Origin: Kumtagia sp052180275
Lineage (GTDB): Bacteria; Pseudomonadota; Alphaproteobacteria; Rhizobiales; Rhizobiaceae
NCBI RefSeq assembly: GCF_052180275.1
Contig: NZ_CP197465.1
Coordinates: 2,170,001-2,234,000 of the forward strand
Length of the DNA: 64,000 nt
Direction: 5' to 3'
In this document: piece after piece, positions 24,456 to 32,814 of the stretch
Numbering within the stretch: the stretch's first letter is position 1
Layout: each line of letters starts with the position of its first letter
Program-made: the position numbers and the translations under genes
The notes under the pieces: model-generated
What the model saw: only the letters and a program-made list of their open reading frames with translations
What the model was told of the DNA's origin: nothing
Databases searched by the model: none

Positions 24456-25337
24456 GTGGGCATTCTGATCGGACTTGTGGTGACGCTGGGCTGCGTGCTC
24501 GGCGGCTTCATGGCCATGGGCGGCCACATCGAGGTGCTCATCCAGCCATGGGAAGTCGTGATCATCTGCGGCGCCGCCCTCGGCGCATTCCTCGTCGCCA
24601 ACCCGATGAAGGTGGTGAAGGACACCGGCAAGGCGACGCTGGAAGCGTTCAAGCAGGCCGTGCCGAAAGAGAAGGACTATCTCGAAACGCTCGGCGTGCT
24701 GCACAGTCTGATGCGTGAACTACGCACCAAGTCGCGAAGCGAGGTCGAGGCCCATATCGACAATCCCGAGGAATCGGCGATCTTCCAGGCCTTTCCGCTG
24801 GTGCTGAAGCGCCACGATCTGACGCATTTCATTTGCGACTACTGCCGGCTGATCATCATCGGCAATGCGCGTCCGCATGAGATCGAGGCGCTGATGGACG
24901 AGGAGATCCAGACGATCCGGTCCGACAGCCTGAAGCCCTATCACGCCATGATGATGGTAGGCGACGGGTTCCCGGCGATCGGCATCATCGCGGCGGTGCT
25001 GGGTGTTGTGAAGGCGATGGGCGCGCTCGACCAGTCGCCGGAAATCCTTGGCGGCCTGATTGGCGCAGCACTTGTCGGCACCTTCCTCGGCATCTTCATG
25101 TCCTATTGCATCGTCGGTCCCATCGCCACCAAGATCAAGATCGTGCGGGAGAAGAACAACCGGCTCTACATCATCGTCAAGCAGACGCTGCTCGCCTACA
25201 TGAACGGCTCGCTGCCGCAGGTGGCGATCGAATTCGGCCGCAAGACTATATCCTCCTACGACCGTCCTTCCATCGACGCTGTCGAGCAGAGCACCATGAA
25301 CACCGGTGGCGGCGAAGCCGCCAAAAAGGCCGCCTGA
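24456..25337 (+). CDS. motA: Flagellar stator protein MotA
   Basis: Proton-channel subunit of the stator, inner membrane. Four predicted helices: about 2-22 (GILIGLVVTLGCVLGGFMAM), 30-48, 168-190 and 200-222. The family features LMRELRTKSRSEVEAHIDNP in the cytoplasmic loop and MMVGDGFPAIGIIAAVLGVV (conserved Pro) are present. Two starts are possible: GTG at 24456 (293 residues, MGILIG, AAGGG just upstream) and TTG at 24441 (five residues more). GTG is preferred because related MotA proteins begin right before the first helix. It heads the plus-strand motA-fliM-fliN-fliG-flhB operon. Confidence 0.94.
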   Translation: MGILIGLVVTLGCVLGGFMAMGGHIEVLIQPWEVVIICGAALGAFLVANPMKVVKDTGKATLEAFKQAVPKEKDYLETLGVLHSLMRELRTKSRSEVEAHIDNPEESAIFQAFPLVLKRHDLTHFICDYCRLIIIGNARPHEIEALMDEEIQTIRSDSLKPYHAMMMVGDGFPAIGIIAAVLGVVKAMGALDQSPEILGGLIGAALVGTFLGIFMSYCIVGPIATKIKIVREKNNRLYIIVKQTLLAYMNGSLPQVAIEFGRKTISSYDRPSIDAVEQSTMNTGGGEAAKKAA

Positions 25338-25371
25338 GCGATGACATCGCCGAACGGGATGCGAGCGTTCG

Positions 25372-26307
25372 ATGGCTAGCCCGGCCAACCCCTCGGAGAT
25401 GCGCGCCTATATTGTCGAGCGGCTGGTCGGCGACACCGGCGAACCCGATCACATAACCACGACCGCAAGGGCGCTGGCCGAACGGGCGCTGCCGGCGATC
25501 CGCAAAGGCTTGGGTAACTGCCTTGCAACGCCGGTGGGCATCGACATCGTCTCCGTCGAATTGTCGCGTTTCGGTGCCGCCCGGCCCGAGCCACGGGAGA
25601 ACGGTGCGATGACAATGGCGTCGTCGCCGAGTTCTCCGGATGCGCTTTTGCTGGCGATCGAGTCACGCGCCGTGGCGATCCTGGTGTCGGCGCTGTTCGG
25701 CGGTGATCCGGACCTGCCGGTGGCGGCGATCGAGCGGCCGCTTTCGCCGACCGAACTCGACGTGGCGACCATGGCGTTTGAGGAGGTGGCCAAGGCGGTC
25801 AACGGGTCGGGGCCGCGCGCCTTCGCCTTCAACCTGCCGCTTCCGCAGGCGATTTCGGGCGCCGAACTGCGCGAGCACGTCATCCGCGACGGGCCGGCGG
25901 CGCGCATCGACTTCGCCGTCACATCGGGCCGCACGACGGGGCGGCTGTCGCTGTTCATGCAGCAGCGCGTGCTGATCAAGCATCGCGGCGACAAAGCGCC
26001 TCTGCCGGGCAAGCTCGGCAAGGACGACGACTGGGGCGAGCGGTTCGGCGAGGAAGTCATGCGCTCGGCGGTCAGGCTGGAGGCGACCATGCCGCTTGCC
26101 CGCATGACGCTGGCCGACATTGCCTGCCTGCAACTCGGACAGGTCATCGAACTGCGCGAAAACGCGCAGGGCGAGGCAAAGCTGTCAGCCCGGCACAAGA
26201 CTCTTTTCGTATGCGAGTTCGGCAAGCTCGGACAGAACTACACGGTGCGGATCAAGCAGCCTTTCGACGAGCGGCAGGATCTGATCGACGGGCTGGTGCA
26301 GCGCTGA
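25372..26307 (+). CDS. fliM: Flagellar motor switch protein FliM
   Basis: C-ring subunit that sets rotation direction or speed. The 311-residue protein has a CheC-like middle domain (about 60-200, LAIESRAVAILVSALFGGDP and LSPTELDVATMAFEEVAKAV) and a C-terminal SpoA domain (about 230-300, RMTLADIACLQLGQVIELRE). The canonical N-terminal CheY-binding motif LSQxEID is not visible at the N-terminus, so CheY contact may differ from E. coli. Start ATG at 25372, 34 bp after motA. Confidence 0.92.
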   Translation: MASPANPSEMRAYIVERLVGDTGEPDHITTTARALAERALPAIRKGLGNCLATPVGIDIVSVELSRFGAARPEPRENGAMTMASSPSSPDALLLAIESRAVAILVSALFGGDPDLPVAAIERPLSPTELDVATMAFEEVAKAVNGSGPRAFAFNLPLPQAISGAELREHVIRDGPAARIDFAVTSGRTTGRLSLFMQQRVLIKHRGDKAPLPGKLGKDDDWGERFGEEVMRSAVRLEATMPLARMTLADIACLQLGQVIELRENAQGEAKLSARHKTLFVCEFGKLGQNYTVRIKQPFDERQDLIDGLVQR

Positions 26308-26346
26308 CCGATCGGGCGCCACGGTAGATTGCAAAGGGGACCATGG

Positions 26347-26730
26347 ATGAGCCAGGGCATTGGAGCGGTGGCGCAAGAGGGTGGGGAGGACCAGCTCAAC
26401 CGGGCCATCGAGGAACTGCGCGGCGTGCTCAGCGAAGGCAACGGAGCGCCACGCGCGCCGAGCGGCGCGGTGGCCGCCAACGCCAACATCATCATGAACA
26501 TCCCGGTCGAAGTGCAGATTGTGCTCGGCAGCGCCGAAATGTCGGTTTCCGAGCTGATGGGGCTGCAGAAGGGGTCGACGGTGGCGCTCAACCGGCGTGT
26601 CGGCGAGGCGGTCGACGTGATGGTCAACGGCCGCCGTATCGCACGCGGCGAGATCACTGTGCTCGACAACGATCCGTCGCGCTTCGGCCTTCGGCTGACC
26701 GAGATCATCACCTCGGCGGGACCGGCGTGA
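26347..26730 (+). CDS. fliN: Flagellar motor switch protein FliN
   Basis: C-ring subunit consisting mainly of a SpoA domain (about 48-122: IIMNIPVEVQIVLGSAEMSV, GSTVALNRRVGEAVDVMVNG, RIARGEITVLDNDPSRFGLR). The 127-residue start at ATG 26347 (MSQGIGAVAQE) has AAAGGGG upstream; an in-frame TTG at 26329 is unlikely. It lies between fliM and fliG. Confidence 0.95.
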   Translation: MSQGIGAVAQEGGEDQLNRAIEELRGVLSEGNGAPRAPSGAVAANANIIMNIPVEVQIVLGSAEMSVSELMGLQKGSTVALNRRVGEAVDVMVNGRRIARGEITVLDNDPSRFGLRLTEIITSAGPA

Positions 26731-26771
26731 CGGTCCGGCGGTGACAAATTGCCGATGAGACCGATCCGCAA

Positions 26772-27779
26772 ATGACCGTCCTCAACCTCACCCGCGCGCA
26801 GAAGGCCGCCGCCATCCTGGTGGCCATGGGCAAGCCGGCCGCCAGCCGTTTGCTGAAATTCTTCAAGCAGGAGGAGTTGAAGGCGCTGATCGAGGGCGCG
26901 CGGCTGCTGAAAACCATTCCGCAGAGCGAGCTGGAGCGGATCGTCGCCGAATTCGAGGCGGAGTTCACTGAGGGCGCCGGCCAGCTGGATTCGGCCGACC
27001 AGATGGACGACCTTTTCAACGAGACGCTGTCGCCCGAAGAGGTGAAGGCGATCATGGGCAAGGATCAGGCGGTGGCCGGTAACCAGCCGCCACCCGTCTG
27101 GACCGAACTGGAGAAACTGGAGCCGGCCCGGCTCGGCGCGTTCCTGGCCAGCGAGCATGCCCAGACCTCGGCGCTGGTGCTGTCGAAGCTGGCGCCGCAG
27201 GTCGCCGCCAACACGCTGCTGACGCTGGAAAAGCCGCTGCGCGGCGAGATCATCCGGCGCATGATGTCGATCGCCACCATTCCCGAGGCGGCAACCAAGA
27301 TCATCGAGAACCAGTTGCGCAGACGCGTGCTCGGCGAGACCAACACCAAGGACACCTCCGCCGGCCAGAGCCGTGTCGCCAACCTTCTCAACGAACTCGA
27401 CAAGGGCCAGCTCGACGAGGTGTTGCAGGATCTGCAGGACGCCGGCACGCCCGACCTCGAGGCAATCCGCGCCCGGCTGTTCTCGTTCGAGGACATTCCG
27501 CTGCTTACCCAGAAGGCGCGCGTTGCGCTGTTCGACGGGCTGTCGACCGAACTTGTCACGCTTTGCCTGCGCAATACGCCGGCGCAGCTTGCAGAATCCG
27601 TGCTGTCGTCGATCGGCGCCCGCTCGCGCCGCATGATCGAGTCCGAGCTCGGCCAAGGCTCCGACGGCATTGCGATGGCCGACATATTGAAGGCCCGCAA
27701 GACGGTGGCCTCGACCGCGATCCGTATGGCGCGCGAAGGCGCCTTCGAATTGCCGTCGACGCAAGCCGCCGCTGCCTGA
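26772..27779 (+). CDS. fliG: Flagellar motor switch protein FliG
   Basis: Rotor protein linking the MS ring to the C ring and touching MotA. The 335-residue protein has an N-terminal domain starting LTRAQKAAAILVAMGKPAAS. The middle domain has FLASEHAQTSALVLSKL, where the usual EHPQ reads EHAQ. The C-terminal torque helix region is TQKARVALFDGLSTELVTLC onward with GARSRRMIESELG. It lies 41 bp after fliN and 16 bp before flhB. Confidence 0.96.
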   Translation: MTVLNLTRAQKAAAILVAMGKPAASRLLKFFKQEELKALIEGARLLKTIPQSELERIVAEFEAEFTEGAGQLDSADQMDDLFNETLSPEEVKAIMGKDQAVAGNQPPPVWTELEKLEPARLGAFLASEHAQTSALVLSKLAPQVAANTLLTLEKPLRGEIIRRMMSIATIPEAATKIIENQLRRRVLGETNTKDTSAGQSRVANLLNELDKGQLDEVLQDLQDAGTPDLEAIRARLFSFEDIPLLTQKARVALFDGLSTELVTLCLRNTPAQLAESVLSSIGARSRRMIESELGQGSDGIAMADILKARKTVASTAIRMAREGAFELPSTQAAAA

Positions 27780-27795
27780 CGCCGGCTGAGCAGCC

Positions 27796-28878
27796 ATGTC
27801 CGAGACCGCCGACAAGGACAGCAAAACCGAGGACGCGACCGAGAAGAAGATCCGCGACACGGTCGAGAAGGGCAAGCTGCCCTCTTCGCGCGAAGCGCCG
27901 ATCCTCGCGTCCTTCCTGGCCATCCTGGTCTTCTCGGTGTTTTTCGCCCAGCAGAACATCGCCGAGATGGGGACCTTCCTGTCGGTTTTCCTGGAAAAAC
28001 CCGAGGACTGGCCGCTCGACACGGCGAACGACGTGGGCACGCTCTACAAGGCGGTGCTGATGCAGATCGGCCAGGCTGTTGCCGCGCTGGTGGCGATGCT
28101 GATGGTGGCCGGCTTCCTCGCCTCCGCCGTCCAGAACCTTCCGCAATTCGTCGGCGAGCGCATCCAGCCGCAGGCCTCGCGGATATCGCCGACCGAGGGC
28201 TGGAAGCGCCTGTTCGGTGTGCAAGGTTTCGTCGAGTTCGCCAAGGCGGTCGGCAAGCTGGTATTTGTCACGCTGGTGCTGGTCTTCATCCTGCGCGACG
28301 ACCTGACCAGGCTGCTGGCCGGCATGATCACGCCGCCGACATCCTTCGGTCTCGTCATCCGCGACATCGCGATCAATATCCTCGTCGCCATCGTCGTGGT
28401 GATGGGGGTGATCGCCGCCGTCGACGTCGTCTGGTCGCGTTTCCACTGGCTCCAGGACCTGCGCATGACCAAGCAGGAGGTCAAGGACGAGATGAAGCAG
28501 TCCGAAGGCGATCCGATCGTCAAGTCGCGCCTGCGCTCGCTGGCCCGTGACCGGGCGCGGCGGCGGATGATGACGGCGGTGCCGCGCGCCACGCTGATCA
28601 TCGCCAATCCGACGCACTTCTCCATCGCGCTGCGTTATGTGCGCGAGGAGAATGCAGCGCCGGTGGTGCTGGCCAAGGGGCAGGATCTGGTGGCGCTGAG
28701 GATCCGCGAGATCGCAAAAGACAACAACATTCCGATCTTCGAGAACGTGGCGCTTGCCCGCTCCATGTACAAGCAAGTTTCGGTGGATAGCGTGATACCG
28801 CAGCAATTCTACCAGGCGGTCGCGGAACTCATCCGCATCGTCTACGCCAAGCAGTCTCCGAAAAAACAGGCATCATGA
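27796..28878 (+). CDS. flhB: Flagellar export-gate protein FlhB
   Basis: Export-gate subunit that switches substrate class after self-cleavage; its partner is FliK (2752-4770). The 360-residue protein has a charged N-terminus with EDATEKKIRDTVEKGKLPSS, four membrane helices between about 30 and 215, and a cytoplasmic domain with the autocleavage site NPTH at residues 271-274. The stop overlaps the next gene by 4 bp (ATGA). Confidence 0.96.
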   Translation: MSETADKDSKTEDATEKKIRDTVEKGKLPSSREAPILASFLAILVFSVFFAQQNIAEMGTFLSVFLEKPEDWPLDTANDVGTLYKAVLMQIGQAVAALVAMLMVAGFLASAVQNLPQFVGERIQPQASRISPTEGWKRLFGVQGFVEFAKAVGKLVFVTLVLVFILRDDLTRLLAGMITPPTSFGLVIRDIAINILVAIVVVMGVIAAVDVVWSRFHWLQDLRMTKQEVKDEMKQSEGDPIVKSRLRSLARDRARRRMMTAVPRATLIIANPTHFSIALRYVREENAAPVVLAKGQDLVALRIREIAKDNNIPIFENVALARSMYKQVSVDSVIPQQFYQAVAELIRIVYAKQSPKKQAS

Positions 28879-29312
28879 TCCGGCAATCGCATGCATCGTC
28901 CCGCGAGGTCATCGTCGCCGACGCCATTGGCGACATCGTCGCTGAATTGCGGCTGGTCGACGCGGCCGACTACATCGCCTTCATCCGGCTGGAGCATTTC
29001 GCCTGTATTTCCGACCTCGTGGATTCCGCCGCCGAGCTGTTCTTCATGCCGCGCACGGTACGGATGGGCCATGGAGGCGAGGCGCATGTCGGCTGGTCCG
29101 AGCCGCCCCGCATCGAACTCGACCTGGAACTCAGGCCGCGCGGCGCAACAGTGTACTTCACACTGACGCTGGGTGCCGACGATGCCTCGGTCGAGGTGAA
29201 CTACGTAGCCTTCGACGATCCCGATCCGGACCCCGAGAAGAACACCGCCTTCCTGGCCGCGGCGATCGAGGAGTCGCGGATACGGCGCACCGAACCGGCA
29301 GTCGGTCGGTAA
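28875..29312 (+). CDS. Conserved protein of the rhizobial flagellar locus, unknown function
   Basis: A 145-residue acidic protein with no signal peptide or membrane helix. Predicted strands around LRLVDAADYIAFIRLEHFAC, IELDLELRPRGATVYFTLTL and DASVEVNYVAFDDPDPDPEK suggest a small beta-rich fold. It is coupled to flhB by a 4-bp overlap and ends 25 bp before the convergent visR. A gene stands in the same place in other rhizobial flagellar clusters. I recognise no domain and assign no function. Confidence 0.75.
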   Translation: MIRQSHASSREVIVADAIGDIVAELRLVDAADYIAFIRLEHFACISDLVDSAAELFFMPRTVRMGHGGEAHVGWSEPPRIELDLELRPRGATVYFTLTLGADDASVEVNYVAFDDPDPDPEKNTAFLAAAIEESRIRRTEPAVGR

Positions 29313-29337
29313 ACCTAGACTTTCCGTAAGATAGAAC

Positions 29338-30108
29338 TTACTCGAAAAGCCCGAGCTTCAGCGCCTTAGCCACGGCGTGGGTGCGGTTGGCGGCATCCAG
29401 CTTCTGGGTCGAACTCGCTAGATACTGGTTGGCGGTATGGATGGAAAGCTTCAGAGAGGCGGCGATCTCCTCGCTGGTCAGGCCTTTTGCCGTGAGCTTC
29501 AGGCATTCCAGTTCGCGCTTCGAAATGCTCGGCATCTTGCGCAATTCGTTGGAGCGGATCGTCGCCACTGCGTTGAAAAGCGAGAAACAGCGCGCGTGGA
29601 TGTCGAAGACCTGGTCGTCGGTCAATACGATCTCCCGGCCCCAGAAGGCGATCAGGCCGCATTGGCCGCGATCGGCGAAGACCGGAAAGGCGATGCCCGG
29701 ATGTGCGGGCACCAGTTGCTCGGTGCGGTCCGCCATCTCCAGCCGCGAAAAAGCATCGACGGATGCGGTTGCCGCGCCGTTGCTCCACCAGCACGGCAAG
29801 GTGGAGGTGCGGGCATGGCGGACGATGGCCTCGCCGTCACGGTCCGAGGCGATGCGGGTCGATGCGGACAGTGTCGGATATTGGGAATCGAAACAGGGTA
29901 CGAGCCTTGCCCGTTCCAGTGAAGGACTGACGAAAAACACGGCAAATTCCGGCGCGCTGATGTCAATCGCGATCCAGCGGCAGCGCCGCACCGCATCCGA
30001 CACCGTCAGCGTATGCCCGGCATCGCCGTCGGGCGAGGCGGCGCCGAACGGGTTCCGGTGTTCTCCCACGGGAACGCGCGAGGCCCTGCTGTTATTCTGC
30101 CGCGTCAA
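29338..30108 (-). CDS. visR: LuxR-family flagellar regulator VisR
   Basis: One half of the VisN/VisR activator at the top of the rhizobial flagellar hierarchy, which turns on rem/ftcR. The N-terminal ligand-binding-like domain (about 1-185) contains VRRCRWIAIDISAPEFAVFF. The C-terminal LuxR helix-turn-helix (about 190-255) contains SISKRELECLKLTAKGLTSE and LKLSIHTANQYLASSTQKLD. No ATG is available; TTG at 30106-30108 overlaps the visN stop as TTGA and has AGGAG nine bases upstream, giving 256 residues. It converges on the flhB operon. Confidence 0.88.
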   Translation of the reverse strand: MTRQNNSRASRVPVGEHRNPFGAASPDGDAGHTLTVSDAVRRCRWIAIDISAPEFAVFFVSPSLERARLVPCFDSQYPTLSASTRIASDRDGEAIVRHARTSTLPCWWSNGAATASVDAFSRLEMADRTEQLVPAHPGIAFPVFADRGQCGLIAFWGREIVLTDDQVFDIHARCFSLFNAVATIRSNELRKMPSISKRELECLKLTAKGLTSEEIAASLKLSIHTANQYLASSTQKLDAANRTHAVAKALKLGLFE

Positions 30109-30818
30109 ATGATGCCGCTCCTGATTGCTGTCGCAACCGCCATGACACGGTTCGACGCCGCGAATTTCTGGATGGCGTGGGTGACGTAGCTGTTCACCGT
30201 GTTGGAGGAGACACCGAGAATGAGCGCCACCTCGTCGGTCGTCTTGCCTTCGGAAACCCAGTACAGGCATTCGCGCTCGCGGTCCGACAGTGGATCCTGC
30301 TGCGCCGCGGCAGCGAGAAGGCCGGGTACCTGCGAGAGCGCGTGGCAGCAGCGCATCTGGGCGCGGCTCAACTCGGCAGGATCCAGTTCTCCGGGCTCGG
30401 CGGTGGACAGAAGCATGAACAGCCGCTGGCGGCCGACATTCAGCCTGAGCGCGAAGATCTCGCCATGGCCGAGCACGTCGAGCAGTTTCACCTCCTCGCC
30501 GCTCAGCGTGCCGGCAACCGCCGGCGCCGCGCGCGTCGTGATCGGCCGCGGCCGCACGCCGGGCGGCACCGCATGAGTGCTCTGGGCGATTGCGGCGATC
30601 GCCTGGTGGCCGACAAGCTGAATGGCGTCGTAGATCCAGTTGGAGGCGACGATGCGCACGTCGCTTTTGTTCTGGTCGTGCAGCACGGCGACCAGCATAT
30701 AGCTGTCGGCCCCGATGCTCTGGCTGAGCGCCATCAGGAATCCGGTAAGGTCGCCTCGCGACGCCAGCCGTTTCGCCAACCCCGCCGAAGCCTCCGTTTG
30801 ACCGCCAAAACTTGTCAT
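30105..30818 (-). CDS. visN: LuxR-family flagellar regulator VisN
   Basis: Partner of VisR in the class I activator of motility genes. The 237-residue protein has an N-terminal autoinducer-binding-like domain (about 20-165, FLMALSQSIGADSYMLVAVL and EIFALRLNVGRQRLFMLLST) and a C-terminal LuxR helix-turn-helix (about 172-235, PLSDRERECLYWVSEGKTTD and ILGVSSNTVNSYVTHAIQKF). The start at 30818 is the first ATG and has only a weak ribosome site. visR follows with overlapping stop and start codons. Confidence 0.88.
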   Translation of the reverse strand: MTSFGGQTEASAGLAKRLASRGDLTGFLMALSQSIGADSYMLVAVLHDQNKSDVRIVASNWIYDAIQLVGHQAIAAIAQSTHAVPPGVRPRPITTRAAPAVAGTLSGEEVKLLDVLGHGEIFALRLNVGRQRLFMLLSTAEPGELDPAELSRAQMRCCHALSQVPGLLAAAAQQDPLSDRERECLYWVSEGKTTDEVALILGVSSNTVNSYVTHAIQKFAASNRVMAVATAIRSGII

Positions 30819-31186
30819 TCGCCCGCAAGAAGCCCGAATCGCTGCGTGTGCCCGGACCCTGGCTGCGCCAGCGACCGGACATGAAAAACGCCTAACTTGT
30901 TACGAGAACCACACGCCCGCCCTTTGGACGGGCCGCGAACCGCACTGCACCCGAATGTCCCGCCAGATCCCTCGAAAACCTGCCTGACGGGTGTCGATCA
31001 CGGTCTTTTTCAGCGCCGCATTCGACTGATTCGCTTTCAATCTAACCCTTCGCGAATCCGACATCAAAGGCGAAAATTAAAAAGTTAATAAATGTGAAAC
31101 CATCGCCTCGTGGCTGTGGTCATACGGACCCGTGCTCACTCACGCGAGGCTGACGGGCGAAGGCGAATAGGTCGCTGCCTGACGAA
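30819..31186. other. Intergenic region upstream of visN
   Basis: 368 bp without a convincing gene, between the visN start and the end of the NTF2-like gene. The stretch 31070-31100 is AT-rich (GAAAATTAAAAAGTTAATAA) in a GC-rich setting and could be promoter DNA. I see no specific operator and no strong terminator. Confidence 0.4.
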
Positions 31187-31684
31187 CTACAGATTTGCCG
31201 GCCGGCCTAACGGATGCGGCATGTAGCCGACAAAACCGGCGATCTTCCAGCGGCCGCCGACTTTTCGGCAGAAATACAGCGTCTGCCAGTTCAGACGGTC
31301 GGCCGTGCCGTCGGCCTTGGCGATCGAGCCATTGAACTTCTTGTGCAGCACGGCGCGGTCGCCGTCGACGTCGATGTCGCGCATGTTGGTGACCCGGAAC
31401 ATCGCGTCGAGCAGCGGTTCGGCGTATTTGGTCTTAGCCGTCTCGGCGGCTTGGCGCAGCCATTCGTCGCGGTAGATTTCCAGCCGGGGAAACTGCAACC
31501 GCCAGGCATCCGCATCGTTCAGGAAATGAGCGTGCATGCCGAAAAAGCTCTCGGCGAGGAAATCGTCCTCGACCATCGACCAGTCCTGGGCGATGAAGGC
31601 CTCGAAATCGCGGCGCATCAGCATTTCCCAGAGCTCGTGACGGTCCGGGTCGCCTTGCGGAAACGGGTTCTTGTCGAACGTCAT
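31187..31684 (-). CDS. NTF2-like (SnoaL-type) protein of unknown function
   Basis: A 165-residue cytoplasmic protein with the layout of an NTF2-like cone fold: helices at the N-terminus (HELWEMLMRRDFEAFIAQDW, then SFFGMHAHFLNDADAWRLQF) followed by strands FRVTNMRDIDVDGDRAVLHK and LNWQTLYFCRKVGGRWKIAG. Such proteins are small enzymes (isomerases, dehydratases, cyclases) or binding proteins. It is third in a minus-strand operon after the SDR and DSD1-type genes, 34 bp behind the latter, so it probably belongs to that pathway. No catalytic residue can be named. Confidence 0.65.
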   Translation of the reverse strand: MTFDKNPFPQGDPDRHELWEMLMRRDFEAFIAQDWSMVEDDFLAESFFGMHAHFLNDADAWRLQFPRLEIYRDEWLRQAAETAKTKYAEPLLDAMFRVTNMRDIDVDGDRAVLHKKFNGSIAKADGTADRLNWQTLYFCRKVGGRWKIAGFVGYMPHPLGRPANL

Positions 31685-31718
31685 GGCTTTCCCCTCCTTG
31701 TCGTCGCCGGCAGTCTTC

Positions 31719-32777
31719 TCAGCGCAGCTTGCCGCGCGCTGCCACCGGCACCTGCTCCACCACCTCGCCGTCCTCCACGATATGCACTAGGTCGAACAGG
31801 TTCGACACCACGCAGACATGGTTCGGGATGATGCGCACCTTGTCGCCGATGGCGGGCTTTTTCGCCGAGCGCGACAGGTCGACGATGCCGTGCTCCTCGT
31901 TGAGCATGGTGATCACGGCGTCGGGATATTCGACGATATGGCCATGTCCCGGCGCCCGTGACAGGTCGGCGGCGAGTGATTTCGAGCCGGTGTCGAGCAC
32001 CGCGCGGTCCGGGGTCGGGCGGCTAACCACCGTCGCCATCACGGTCAGCGCGCAGTTTTCCAGCGTGCCATGGCCGAACGCCACCTGCATGCGGTCGGAA
32101 TAGATATAGGTGCCGGGACGCAATTCGGTTGCCGCGTCCACACCGGTCGGAGCGTAGAAATCCGGCGAATTGCCGACCGACACCCGCTCGACCGCTATGG
32201 ACTTTGCCGCGAATAGCGCCAGCGCCTCTTCCAGCCAGTCGTCGACCTCGGACACCTTCTGGCGCGGGGGATAGGTCATCAGCCCGCCGAAGCGCAGGCC
32301 GGGAAATCCGGCGATACGCTCCGCCAGCGCCACCGCGTCGGCCGCCGACTGCACGCCGCAGCGACCGCCGCCCGTATCGCATTCGATCAGCACGGAAAGC
32401 GGATGCGCCGCGTCGGTGAAGACAGCGCCGTAGCCGTCGACCGTCGTCACGCTGTCGGCGGTCACAGAAAGCGTGATGCGTGCATGCAGTGCCTTCAGGC
32501 GCCTGAGTTTTGCCGTGCCGATGATGTTGTAGGGGATGAAGATATCCGTGATGCCGGCGTCGGCCATCACCTCGGCTTCGCCAATCTTCTGGCAGGTGAT
32601 GCCGATGGCGCCGAGTTCCAGTTGGCGCCTGGCGAACATCGGCAGCTTGTGAGTCTTTATGTGGGGGCGGAGCTTTTTGCCTTGCCTGTCGGCGTGGTCC
32701 TGCGCCCGCTTGAGATTGGCCTCGACGATGCGGCGGTCGATGACGATCGCAGGCGTATCCAGATCTTCGACGCGCAT
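31719..32777 (-). CDS. DSD1-family PLP enzyme (D-threonine aldolase / D-hydroxy-amino-acid lyase type)
   Basis: Fold-type III PLP enzyme with an alanine-racemase-like barrel. This family contains D-threonine aldolase, 3-hydroxy-D-aspartate aldolase and metal-dependent D-serine or D-threo-3-hydroxyaspartate dehydratases. From the ATG at 32777 (MRVEDLDTPAIVIDRRIVEA, 352 residues) the PLP lysine lies in LRPHIKTHK (about 48-52). ECDTGGGRCG and GNSPDF are typical, and the metal site appears as PNHVCVV near the C-terminus. Longer in-frame starts give a foreign N-terminus. It is 37 bp after the SDR gene. Aldolase versus dehydratase cannot be decided from sequence alone; the divergent ridA fits an enamine-producing dehydratase. 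Confidence 0.85.
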   Translation of the reverse strand: MRVEDLDTPAIVIDRRIVEANLKRAQDHADRQGKKLRPHIKTHKLPMFARRQLELGAIGITCQKIGEAEVMADAGITDIFIPYNIIGTAKLRRLKALHARITLSVTADSVTTVDGYGAVFTDAAHPLSVLIECDTGGGRCGVQSAADAVALAERIAGFPGLRFGGLMTYPPRQKVSEVDDWLEEALALFAAKSIAVERVSVGNSPDFYAPTGVDAATELRPGTYIYSDRMQVAFGHGTLENCALTVMATVVSRPTPDRAVLDTGSKSLAADLSRAPGHGHIVEYPDAVITMLNEEHGIVDLSRSAKKPAIGDKVRIIPNHVCVVSNLFDLVHIVEDGEVVEQVPVAARGKLR

Positions 32778-32814
32778 CCTTGGTCTCCGGGCTGTCACTT
32801 CTATTCGAACGCTC

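Noticed and set aside
29338..30882. A 514-codon minus-strand frame covering visR and extending over visN
   Set aside because: Only its last 256 codons (visR) look like protein; the rest is an Arg-rich shadow of visN in another frame.
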